The position numbers and the translations under genes were made by a program. Below, piece after piece: positions 8,731 to 17,042 of a stretch of DNA of 64,000 nucleotides. The DNA is taken from contig NZ_CP036287.1 of the NCBI RefSeq assembly GCF_007748095.1, positions 1,488,001-1,552,000 of the forward strand, written 5' to 3'. The DNA is from Engelhardtia mirabilis (GTDB lineage Bacteria > Planctomycetota > UBA1135 > GCA-002686595). Within the stretch, counting starts at the first letter, position 1. The number at the start of each line of letters is the position of its first letter. The notes beneath the pieces are model-generated. The model worked only from the letters and a program-made list of their open reading frames with translations, was not told the origin of the DNA and searched no databases.

Positions 8731-10068
8731 ATGGGGGCCAACGACCACAGGGAAGCGGGCGCGGGGCCGCTGCGCAGTGCGGCGCTCGCCCTGGTGCTGT
8801 TCGCCCTGGCCCTGGCCTGGTTCCAACTGGGCTCCGCCGCGCCGCCGGATTCCTTCGACGTGGACGAGGCCGAGTGGGTCGCGATCGGCGTCCACACCTG
8901 GCAGCTGGCCACCACGGGCGAATCCCGCGACGCGGGCGCCAGCGAGGCCGAGCTGGCCGAGGCGGCCGCCAGGCCCTGGCGCCTGGGCATCCAGGAGTCG
9001 ACCTTCGGCTGGATGAACCCGCTCCTGCCGAAGCTCGCCTTCGGTGCGGCGGCGGCGGTGGCCGGGATGGACCAGTCCTCGCGGCGCGTCTACCCGCGTT
9101 TCCACCCCGACGGCATCGACCGACCGAAGTCGGACGCCACCCGCGCGCGCCGGCGCTTCCTGCCCGCGGCCGACGCGGCGCGGCTGGTGACCTCGATCGT
9201 CGCCGCCGGTCTGGCCGCGGCCCTGTTCGCCGTGGCCCGCGCCCAGGCCGGGCTCGCGGCGGGGCTGGCGGCCTGGCTGCTGTTCGCGGCCTCGCCCACG
9301 GCTCGCACGGTGGCGGTCTACGTGCGGACCGACCTCTTCCCTCTGTTGTTCGGAGTGCTGGCGCTGCTCCTGGCGTTGACGCGGGCGCGCGACCTCGGCG
9401 GAGCGCGCGGCTGGCGTCCACTCGTCGCTTGGGCCCTGGCCCTGGGAGCCCTGTGCGGCGCGGCCGTGGGCAGCAAGCTCAACGGCGCGCTCGTGTCGTT
9501 CGCGGTGCCCCTGTGGCTCGCGGCGGCCTGGTTGGCGATCCCGCGCGGCGAGCGCCCGTCCATCCTGCGTCCGCTGGCCGCGGCGGTGACGGCGGGCCTG
9601 GTCTGTGCGGGCCTGTTCTGGGTGACCCTGCCGGGGCTGTGGGGCGATCCGCCCCTCGAGGCCGTGGGCGAGTTGCTGCGGACCTGGAAGAACTCCCTGG
9701 CGCAGATGTCGCGCTTCGGTCCCGCGGACCTGGCGGCGCCGAGGGACTTCTTGCCGCGCCTGGGGCTCTCGTTCCAGCGTCTGTTCTTCGGCAACGAGCC
9801 GCTGTTCGAGCTGACCGGGGTGGCCCTGGGACTCGCGACCGTGCCCCTGGGACTCGCGGTTCTGGTTCGCTCCGCCTGGCGCGGTTCGATCGCCGCGCGG
9901 CAAGTGCTGGCCTTCGTCCTGGTGGTCGGCGCGGGCAGCTCGATCTGGGTGCCTCACGATCGCCCGCGCTTCTTCCTGCCGCTGCTGCTGGTGGCGGTCC
10001 TGGCCCAGGCGGCCCTGGTCGGCGCGTTGGCGCAACTCGCCGTGCGCCGGCGCGCCGCAGCTCAGTAG
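8731..10068 (+). CDS. GT-C type integral membrane glycosyltransferase (PMT/GT39-like)
   Basis: 445 residues from the ATG at 8731 (MGANDHREAG); the open frame reaches back to 8644, but that part has no membrane character. About nine to ten hydrophobic helices are present. The first extracytoplasmic loop carries DSFDVDEAEW, the acidic Asp-Glu signature typical of GT-C enzymes, and a later loop has WVPHDRPRFFLPLLL, typical of the family's C-terminal half. Such enzymes use polyprenyl-phosphate sugars as donors. It overlaps the convergent sulfatase-like gene by 7 bp at the 3' end. It shares a short divergent region (104 bp) with the sulfatase-like gene starting at 8626. Acceptor unknown. Confidence 0.75.
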   Translation: MGANDHREAGAGPLRSAALALVLFALALAWFQLGSAAPPDSFDVDEAEWVAIGVHTWQLATTGESRDAGASEAELAEAAARPWRLGIQESTFGWMNPLLPKLAFGAAAAVAGMDQSSRRVYPRFHPDGIDRPKSDATRARRRFLPAADAARLVTSIVAAGLAAALFAVARAQAGLAAGLAAWLLFAASPTARTVAVYVRTDLFPLLFGVLALLLALTRARDLGGARGWRPLVAWALALGALCGAAVGSKLNGALVSFAVPLWLAAAWLAIPRGERPSILRPLAAAVTAGLVCAGLFWVTLPGLWGDPPLEAVGELLRTWKNSLAQMSRFGPADLAAPRDFLPRLGLSFQRLFFGNEPLFELTGVALGLATVPLGLAVLVRSAWRGSIAARQVLAFVLVVGAGSSIWVPHDRPRFFLPLLLVAVLAQAALVGALAQLAVRRRAAAQ

Positions 10069-11435
10069 TAGCCCAGGGCCCCGAGCCGCTCGAGGTCGCC
10101 GGCGGACTCCTGCACCGCGCCGCCCTCGGCACCCAGGCGCGGCCAAGCGGTGACGATGGACTCGAGCGTGTCGCCGAAGACGTCCTCGTACCTTGCGAAG
10201 TCGCCGTACAGGTCGCGGGCCTCGGCGGGATCGGCGCGGACGTCGTACAGCTCGTGGTCGCCGTCGCTGGAGCGGATCAGCTTGAGGCCGTCGGCGTAGA
10301 GCACGCGCCGCACGCGCTGGAAACGGGCGCCGAAGCGCTCGTCGAACAGGTCCTTCGAGCGCGAGAGGTAGTTCTCGGCCACGACCAACCGCGCGCCGGC
10401 CTCGACCGGGCCCAGGAGCAGGGCCGGAGCGCGCTCGCGCGCCGTCGCGCGCAGCGCGTCGCCGAGCTGCTCGAAGATCAGCGCAGGCACGTGGGCGATG
10501 CTGATCGGGTCGGCGATCCTCGCGGGCACCCGTTGCCCCGGCGCCTTGAAGATCAACGGCACCCGCAGGGCCGGCTCGTAGACGTCCTTCGAGTGCTCGA
10601 TCAGGTCGTGCTCGCCGAAGTACTCGCCGTGGTCCGACGTGAACACCAACACGGCGTCGTCGAACAGCTCCAGGCGCTCCAGCTCGTCGAACAGACGCCC
10701 CAGGGCCTCGTCGAGGTTGGCGATCGACGTGTCGTACTGGTCGATCAACTGCCGCAGGCGCTCGGAATCACGGGGCTCGGTGCCGGTCAAGACGGGCCCG
10801 TACAGGTCGCGCAGCAGTTGGGCCGAGCGGCGCCCGACCGGCCGCGGCAGGAGCCCCGGACGCTCGACCGAGTTGTAGGGCCGGTGCGTGTCCATGTAGT
10901 TGAGGAACAGCAGGAACGGCCCGTCCCCCGGCTGCGCCAGGAACTCGAAGACCTGGGCCTCCAACTGACCGGCGGGCTCTTCGCGCACCGTCCACTCGTC
11001 GAAGCCCTGGGCCAGGCCGTACTTGGGCTTCAGGAAGGCGCCGTTGGCCGCGACGCCGAAGGTGCGGTAGCCCGCTTCGCCCAGGACCTCGGCCAGGGTC
11101 ACGGCGCGCTCGTCCAGTCCGCGGGCGTTGCTGCCAGGCCGTTCGATCGCGACGGTGTGCGCCCCGTGCTGCAGGGGCAGGAGCCCGGTGAAGAGCGACG
11201 CGTGGGAGGGCAGGGTCCAGGGCGCCGTGGACCTGGCCGTCTCGTACACCGTCGCGCGCGCGGCCAGGGCGTCGAGGCGCGGACTGGTGGCGACGTCGTA
11301 GCCATAGGTGGAGAGGTGGTCCGAGCGCAGGGTGTCGGCCACGATCACGATCACGTTCGGCGGCGACGGTTCGCTCGAGCCTCCGCAGGCGGCGAGCGCC
11401 GCAGCGGCCAAGCCCCAGGCGCCAAGGCCCCTCAA
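10062..11435 (-). CDS. Sulfatase-like lipoprotein, Thr-type, TTG start coupled to the upstream gene
   Basis: 457 residues. The start codon is TTG at 11435; the bases TTGA hold both this start and the TGA stop of the DUF3604-type gene, implying translational coupling. The lipoprotein signal ends AAALAACGGS. Core motifs: IVADTLRSDHLSTYGY near residue 34, APWTLPSHASLFTGLLPLQHG (Thr at the nucleophile position) near 75, FTSDHGEYFGEHDLIEHS near 268 and the tail LERLGALGYY. Length is normal for the family. The coupling suggests the two exported proteins work on the same process. Confidence 0.9.
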   Translation of the reverse strand: MRGLGAWGLAAAALAACGGSSEPSPPNVIVIVADTLRSDHLSTYGYDVATSPRLDALAARATVYETARSTAPWTLPSHASLFTGLLPLQHGAHTVAIERPGSNARGLDERAVTLAEVLGEAGYRTFGVAANGAFLKPKYGLAQGFDEWTVREEPAGQLEAQVFEFLAQPGDGPFLLFLNYMDTHRPYNSVERPGLLPRPVGRRSAQLLRDLYGPVLTGTEPRDSERLRQLIDQYDTSIANLDEALGRLFDELERLELFDDAVLVFTSDHGEYFGEHDLIEHSKDVYEPALRVPLIFKAPGQRVPARIADPISIAHVPALIFEQLGDALRATARERAPALLLGPVEAGARLVVAENYLSRSKDLFDERFGARFQRVRRVLYADGLKLIRSSDGDHELYDVRADPAEARDLYGDFARYEDVFGDTLESIVTAWPRLGAEGGAVQESAGDLERLGALGYY

Positions 11436-14176
11436 TCGATGACCTCGTCGATCCGGATCGGGCTGGTCCAGACCACGTTGCCGTCGCGGAAGACGATGCG
11501 CGCGTAGACGGCATCGCCGGCGGCGAGCTCCAGTCCCTCGATGGTGGTCACCGGCTGGGGATCAGCCAGGGGCACGCCGATGCGCCAGACTGACTCGAGG
11601 CCGTTCTGCAGGTCCGCGAGGCGGTAGGCCCGCCCCGGGTCCAGGAACTTGAACAGCACCCGCTCGCGGTGCTCGTTGAAGCGCATCGTCACCGCGCGCG
11701 CCTCCTCGTCCCACTGCACGGCGAGCACCACGTCCGCGCGCTGGCGGTTGGACCACAGGCGCAGGGTCTGCGGATCGACGATCTCGAAGCCCGCGCCCTC
11801 GCGCTCGCCGCGGCGCAGGGCGCCGGACAGGATGCGCCCGCCCTTGAAGTTCGCGAGCAGGGGCATCTCCTCCCGCGCCGGCCGGTTCTGGGTGCCGATC
11901 ACGATCAGCTCGGCGCCGCCGCCCTGGCTGCCGTCCTGGTTGCCGTCGAGTCGCCGCACCACCTGGCCCCCGACGACGAGCTCGATCGTCGCCACCGGAG
12001 CCGCGCTCGAGACCACCTCGACCACCGCGGTCGCCAGGGCCGGCGCGGCACCCATCTCGCCCCCGCGCAAGTCGCCGATCGAGAGGCTCGCGGCGCAGCG
12101 CGCGGTCGAGGCGATGGTGCTGCGATCCACGAGCGCGCCGATCACCCCTTCGCGCGTGGGCTCGGCCCCGATCAGGGCGCAGTAGCCGTCGCCGCTCTCG
12201 CCGTGGTCCGACGAGCCGATGAAGCCCAGGGGCCCGCCGACCGCGAGGAAGTGCTCCACGAACGGCCCGGCCGGGTGCATGTCCCGCGCGCCGTAGGGCA
12301 GTTGCGGCCCCTCGTAGGACCCGCGCGTGGCCTGGTACAGCTCGATCACCGGGTGCAGGGCCGAGTCCATGAAGGCCGGCAGGAAGCGGTTGCTGGCCGA
12401 GGACAGCATGTGCGGGATGGCGACCACGCGCCCGGGCTCGAGCGAGCTGGCGTGCTGCGCTTCCATGTTCCACCCGTCCTCGTCCACGCGCGCCTCCTGC
12501 GGGTCGAGGTAGACCAGATTCTGGTGACCCCAGCCCGAGACGTTGCGCTCGATGCCGGGCAGCACCACCAGACCCGGGGGCGCGTGGAAGCGCTCCACAT
12601 CCCGCAACGAGCGCCACCAGGACCACTGGGTCAGGTGTTGGAAGTGATCGTTGATCGAGACGAAGTCGAGCCCGCCCGGACCGCGCGCGTAGCGGTAGTT
12701 GTCGAGGCCGGTGCCGTCCGAGGGGCCGGCGCAGCGCGACAGGTGCGTGTGGCGGTGCAAGTCGCCGAACAGCCAGCCGTCGACCTTCGGCCTGCGTCCC
12801 GTGGCGGTCGGGCCCGCCAGGGGCGCGGGGTCCAACGCCTCTCCCAGCTCGGGCCAGCCCGTCGGCGCGCCGAGCTCGGTCACGCCAACCCGCCAGGGCT
12901 GCTCGATCGGCACGTTCCACAGCTCGATCGCGTCGAAGAAGCGCTCGCGGTCGTCGCTGGCCTGGACGCAGAACACTCGACCGTCAACCGACACCATGCG
13001 ATTGGTGGCCTCGTTGTCGCCGATCGAGCAGGGCACCGGCTCGGGCCCGGCGGCCGCGTCGCCGAACCGAATGGCCCAGGTCCGCCAGGAGTGGTGGGTG
13101 CCCGACAGGTTCTGGCTGCCCTTGCCCTCGCGCGGCCGGTAGGGCGGGTCCAGGCGACGCACGGTCATGACCAGTCCCTCCGCGCAGGCGAACAGGTGCG
13201 GGAACTGGCTGCGCGCCGCAGTGTTGTCGGGGAGGGGGACCGAGCGCACGCGGCCGTCCGGGTCGACGCGGGCGAGGTTCGTGGTGCGGCTGTCGCGCAG
13301 GGGCCCGGCGTGGCCGAAGTCGCGGAAGGACTCCCAGGCGACCCACGGCTGCCCGTGGCCGTCGACGACCAGGGACGGGTAGCCCTGGTACTCGGGACCG
13401 CCCGCCAGGCACAGGGTCCGGGATTCGGCCGCGCCCAACGGCCCGGCACAGAACACGTCGAAGGTGTCGTCGACGAAGGCGTCCCAGGCCAACCAAGTTT
13501 GGCCGCCCGGTCCGCTGGCCACGCGCGGGGACCACTCGTCCCAGGGCGTGTCGGTGGCGTTGACCGCCGCGGACCAGGCGCCCCCCGGCGCGCGCCGACG
13601 CCAGTGGATGTCGTACTGGCCGTCCACGATCGCCTGCCAAGCGAGGGTCAGGCGGCCGTCGGGCGCGACCGCGAGCTGCGGCTCGAGCCCGCCCGGTGCG
13701 AGCTCCTCGGCGGGGCCCAGGGCGATGCGATCGCCGTCCAGCTCGAGGCTGCGGCCGACGACGGACGTCCCGCCGTCGACGCGGGTCTCGAAAACGCAGA
13801 AGGCCCCGTCGCCGAGGGCCGCGAGGCTCGCCAGGCCCAGGCCGCGGTTGCCGTCGGCCACGGTCGCGCTGGCCAGGCTTCGCCAACCCTCGGCGACACG
13901 CTCCAGGCACTGGACCTCGAGCCGCGGCCCGTCGTCGGTCCAGGCCATCCACGAAGCCCACAGCCGACCGGCGCCGTCGACGCAGGCCGCCGGCTCGCCG
14001 GCCGTCTGACCGACCGGGGTCAGCCAGTGGTGACCTGGCACGGGGCCGGGCGCCGGCGACTCGGGCGGCGGCTCGACCACCGCCGGCCGATCGTCTGCTC
14101 CGCCTCCGCAGGCGCCTAGAGCGAGGGCGACGGCCAGGACCCTGCTCGGTCGTTGAGGAAGACTGCGAGGGCACAT
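11432..14176 (-). CDS. Large lipoprotein with N-terminal propeller-like region and C-terminal DUF3604/PHP-type domain
   Basis: 914 residues from an ATG at 14176. A lipoprotein signal ends ALALGACGGG. Residues about 50-430 contain repeated strand motifs (for example LAWDAFVDD, WVAWESFRD, TLAWQAIVDG) that look like a beta-propeller of the sialidase/BNR type. From about residue 470 a PHP-like metal-dependent hydrolase begins: GDLHRHTHLSRCAG (HxH), FVSINDHF, VLPGIER, VAIPHML and FIGSSDHGESG supply the usual His and Asp ligands. DUF3604 proteins start with a very similar GDLHxHT motif. The last 150 residues form a beta-rich tail. The coupled downstream gene is a sulfatase-like lipoprotein. Likely an exported phosphoesterase-like enzyme; the substrate is not evident. 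Confidence 0.8.
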   Translation of the reverse strand: MCPRSLPQRPSRVLAVALALGACGGGADDRPAVVEPPPESPAPGPVPGHHWLTPVGQTAGEPAACVDGAGRLWASWMAWTDDGPRLEVQCLERVAEGWRSLASATVADGNRGLGLASLAALGDGAFCVFETRVDGGTSVVGRSLELDGDRIALGPAEELAPGGLEPQLAVAPDGRLTLAWQAIVDGQYDIHWRRRAPGGAWSAAVNATDTPWDEWSPRVASGPGGQTWLAWDAFVDDTFDVFCAGPLGAAESRTLCLAGGPEYQGYPSLVVDGHGQPWVAWESFRDFGHAGPLRDSRTTNLARVDPDGRVRSVPLPDNTAARSQFPHLFACAEGLVMTVRRLDPPYRPREGKGSQNLSGTHHSWRTWAIRFGDAAAGPEPVPCSIGDNEATNRMVSVDGRVFCVQASDDRERFFDAIELWNVPIEQPWRVGVTELGAPTGWPELGEALDPAPLAGPTATGRRPKVDGWLFGDLHRHTHLSRCAGPSDGTGLDNYRYARGPGGLDFVSINDHFQHLTQWSWWRSLRDVERFHAPPGLVVLPGIERNVSGWGHQNLVYLDPQEARVDEDGWNMEAQHASSLEPGRVVAIPHMLSSASNRFLPAFMDSALHPVIELYQATRGSYEGPQLPYGARDMHPAGPFVEHFLAVGGPLGFIGSSDHGESGDGYCALIGAEPTREGVIGALVDRSTIASTARCAASLSIGDLRGGEMGAAPALATAVVEVVSSAAPVATIELVVGGQVVRRLDGNQDGSQGGGAELIVIGTQNRPAREEMPLLANFKGGRILSGALRRGEREGAGFEIVDPQTLRLWSNRQRADVVLAVQWDEEARAVTMRFNEHRERVLFKFLDPGRAYRLADLQNGLESVWRIGVPLADPQPVTTIEGLELAAGDAVYARIVFRDGNVVWTSPIRIDEVID

Positions 14177-14276
14177 GGCGAGGCCACCCAGCCTACGGCG
14201 CCGCGCGCTCGGACGGAGGGGGGCGGGGGGCGGAACAGCCGCTCGGCGACCCAGGGCCGGCGACGCAGCGCCGAAC

Positions 14277-15599
14277 TCAGTCGAGGGAGAAGGTGATGAA
14301 CCAGGGCGGCGCCAGTTGCAGGTTCACGCCGTCGTACTCGAGCGACTGGTAGGACAGCATCAGCCCACCCAGCACCGGGTCGGCCGGCGAGCTCGCGACG
14401 TCGCTGCCCAGGCCGTCCTGGTTCAGGACGATCGGCGCGTGGTTCACGATCAGGATCAGGTCGAGCAGCAGCACGCCCTCGATCCCGGGCAGGGGGATCG
14501 GCGTGCCGGTGTAGAGGGCCAGCCACCAGAAGTGGATCGCGCCGGGATCGCCCTCGAGGAAGACGCCCTGGTCGACGCCGACCTTCGGCGTGGGGTCGGC
14601 GATCCACATGGACGGCAAGCGATCGGGACGCGGGTTGGTCTGTGCGCCCGACTGGGCGACCACGGCGATCTGCGTCGCGCTGTTCGGTCCTTCGCCGGGG
14701 GCGAAGACGACGTCCGATCCCCAGCGGGCGGAGCTGGTGCCGTCGAGGAAGAGGGCCGCGCCCGCCAACAACTGACCTGCGGGGCCGTCGGCGTCCGCGT
14801 CGCCCCCGGCTAGACGATTGGTCTTGCCGCCGTGCAGATCGAGGGTGCTGGCGACCAGGTGCAGGCCGTCCCCACCCGTGAGCGCGCCGGGGGGGCCGCT
14901 GCGGTTGCCGGCCTGCACGTCGCACAGGGCCAGGGTGAACTTGGAGCCGATCAGCTCGATGGCGTGGGCACCGGGGACCTCCAGGGCGCCCGCGTCGGTC
15001 GGCGCGCGGCTCGCCTCGAGGCGGCCGTCGCTGAACCAGACGTTGCTGCTCTGGGCGCGCAGGGCACTGAGGGGAAGGCCTCCGAGGTCGCTGCCCGCGG
15101 GCCCGGCGGTGGTCACCACGCGCACCGAGGAGAGGAAGGTGCGCGTGCAGCCCGCAAAGTCCAGGTACGCGCCACCGGTCGGGTGGGCGTCGTGCTCGGC
15201 GCGCACGATCTTGAGGTCGCAGAACTCCATCGGGCCGAGCACGCCCGTCGCACGCACGAAGGCCGGGGGCGAGGCGTCGACTCCGGCGACGGTGCCGAGC
15301 TCGAAGTTGCTGAGGCGCACGAGCAGGCCACTGCCGTTGCCGACGATCTCGATCGGGATCGAACCGGCCGGCGCGAGGATTCGCGTCTGGCTCGAGCCGC
15401 GGCCGCTGAGTTGGAGCGGCTTGTCGATCAGCACCGGACCGTAGTCACCGGACTCGACGAAGACGCGGTCCCCGGGCTGCGCGGCGTCGACAGCGGCCTG
15501 GATCGTCTGGTACGGGTGTCCGCTGCCCGGGGGGCCGACCCAGTGGTCTGCAAAGGGTGCCGGAGCGAGGGCGAGTGCGAGGCAGGCGATGGGGAGCAT
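14277..15599 (-). CDS. Secreted right-handed beta-helix protein
   Basis: 440 residues from the ATG at 15599 (MLPIACLALALAPAPF), which begins a signal peptide; the open frame continues upstream without coding character. The mature protein begins with the classic beta-helix opener YQTIQAAVDAAQPGDRVFVE, followed by SGDYGPVLIDKPLQLSG and then repeated short strands with Asn and Gly turns, as in pectate-lyase-fold proteins. No catalytic residues are obvious. The end (residues about 350-440) changes to a hydrophobic beta-rich segment finishing PPWFITFSLD, which may be a surface-attachment or cap domain. A secreted or cell-surface role is inferred. Confidence 0.75.
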   Translation of the reverse strand: MLPIACLALALAPAPFADHWVGPPGSGHPYQTIQAAVDAAQPGDRVFVESGDYGPVLIDKPLQLSGRGSSQTRILAPAGSIPIEIVGNGSGLLVRLSNFELGTVAGVDASPPAFVRATGVLGPMEFCDLKIVRAEHDAHPTGGAYLDFAGCTRTFLSSVRVVTTAGPAGSDLGGLPLSALRAQSSNVWFSDGRLEASRAPTDAGALEVPGAHAIELIGSKFTLALCDVQAGNRSGPPGALTGGDGLHLVASTLDLHGGKTNRLAGGDADADGPAGQLLAGAALFLDGTSSARWGSDVVFAPGEGPNSATQIAVVAQSGAQTNPRPDRLPSMWIADPTPKVGVDQGVFLEGDPGAIHFWWLALYTGTPIPLPGIEGVLLLDLILIVNHAPIVLNQDGLGSDVASSPADPVLGGLMLSYQSLEYDGVNLQLAPPWFITFSLD

Positions 15600-15881
15600 G
15601 GAAAGTTCGTTGTCGCTGGCGGAGAGGGCCGCTCCGAGCCTAGAGCACTTGCCCCTGGGCGCAACGGCGTGGCAGCCGCGATCCCTGCAGCGCCGACCGC
15701 GAGGGGTCGACTCGCCTTGCCCGCGTCCGGTCACCCGAGCGTCTCCGACCCACGGTGGCGACCGCCCGCGCGCGGGTCGGGGCAGTAGGTCAGGAAACGG
15801 CGGGGGACCGACGCCCGCCGTCTCACTCCGAGCCCCCGGGGATTGCGCCGCCCGCTCGCAGCCCGCAACCTGACCCCGACC
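15600..15881. other. Divergent intergenic region
   Basis: This 282-bp stretch separates the minus-strand beta-helix gene from the plus-strand B12-binding gene and must hold both promoters. I see no clear sigma-70 boxes, no tRNA and no convincing hairpin. Open frames crossing it are antisense extensions of the neighbours and lack coding character. Confidence 0.5.
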
Positions 15882-16928
15882 ATGGACCAACGAGGCCAGT
15901 TCGTAGCCGGCTTGATCGACGCTTCGCGGCGCGCGCTCGCGGCCGGGGCGGCGGCGCGACTCGCCGACGAAGGGGGTGGCGTCGCGGTCCAGGATTGGGG
16001 CTTCCAGCGTCTGGTGAGCGACTTGCAGGCACGGCTGCACGCCCTGGCGGAGGCCCTCGCGAGCGGCCGGCCGGAACTCTTGGAGTTGGATCTCTCCTGG
16101 CTGGCCGCGGGACTTTGCGGCCGTGGCCTCGAGCTCGACACGCCGCGCGCCGCCCTGAACGTGCTCGTCGACGAGTTGCGCGAGGGCCTGCCGGACGGCG
16201 CCGGTGACCTGGCGGCCGACTGCCTCGCCCAGGGCCTGCCGGCCCTGCGGGTGGTCGATTGCGTCGAGCCCGTCGCCCTGGACGGTAGCGGTCCCCACGA
16301 CGACCTCTTGCGACGGTTCGTGCTCGCACTCCTGGAGGCGCGACGTGAGGACGCGGAGCGGCTGATCCTCGACGCTCTCGACCAAGGGGTGTCGGTGGCC
16401 GAGATCCACGGCCAAGTGCTGACCACCACCCAGCGCGAACTCGGTCGCATGTGGGTCGCCGGCGAGGTCAACGTGGCCGAGGAGCACTACGCCTCGCGAG
16501 TGGTGGAGGGGATCCTGACGCTCCTGCGCCACCGTGCGCCCTCGGCGCCGGCGTCGGGGCGAACGGTCCTGTTGGCGTCGGTCGAGGGCAACCTGCACGA
16601 CCTCGGCGGCCAGATCATCGCCGACCAGCTCGAACTGGCCGGCTACCGCACCGTCTTCTTGGGATCCAGCGTGCCCACCCCGGATCTGGTCGAGGCCCTG
16701 GGTCACTTCGGGGCCGACGTGTTGGGCCTCTCCGCTGGCCTCGGGCTGCACGTGCGTGCCACCGCGAAGCTGGTCAAGTCGGCGCGGGCCGCGCACCCCG
16801 ACTTGCCGATCCTGGTCGGAGGCGGCCCGTTCAACCTCGTGCCCGGCCTGTGGCGCACGGTTGGTGCCGATGGTTGGGCGCAGGATGCACCGGGGGCCGT
16901 CGACGAGGTGCGCCGACTCCTGGGGTGA
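15882..16928 (+). CDS. Cobalamin-binding protein with CarH-like W-x9-EH motif, no DNA-binding domain
   Basis: 348 residues from the ATG at 15882; a TTG at 15843 is possible. Residues 1 to about 145 are helical and not recognisable as MerR or any other DNA-binding domain. Residues about 150-215 form the four-helix cap of a B12-binding module, with MWVAGEVNVAEEHYAS giving the W-x9-E-H pattern described for CarH-type light-sensing cobalamin domains. A Rossmann-type B12-binding domain follows (VLLASVEGNLHDLGGQI, VGGGPFN near the end). The His of the (D/E)xHxxG signature is present, but the first position is Asn. It is followed 114 bp later by an HDOD gene on the same strand. A sensory role is inferred; a methyltransferase-type corrinoid carrier is the alternative. 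Confidence 0.8.
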   Translation: MDQRGQFVAGLIDASRRALAAGAAARLADEGGGVAVQDWGFQRLVSDLQARLHALAEALASGRPELLELDLSWLAAGLCGRGLELDTPRAALNVLVDELREGLPDGAGDLAADCLAQGLPALRVVDCVEPVALDGSGPHDDLLRRFVLALLEARREDAERLILDALDQGVSVAEIHGQVLTTTQRELGRMWVAGEVNVAEEHYASRVVEGILTLLRHRAPSAPASGRTVLLASVEGNLHDLGGQIIADQLELAGYRTVFLGSSVPTPDLVEALGHFGADVLGLSAGLGLHVRATAKLVKSARAAHPDLPILVGGGPFNLVPGLWRTVGADGWAQDAPGAVDEVRRLLG

Positions 16929-17042
16929 GCGGCGCGGGCCAACTCCAGAGGAAGCCTCGAGGCGTCGACCGGGAGAGATTCCGTTCAAACGTCGATTGAA
17001 CTCAGACCGGCCCCGGCCCGCGGCCGATCCTCTCACATCAGG

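Noticed and set aside
11669..14119. An 816-codon plus-strand open frame
   Set aside because: It is antisense to the lipoprotein gene at 11432-14176, whose product has a signal peptide and PHP motifs. High GC makes stop codons rare on the opposite strand.
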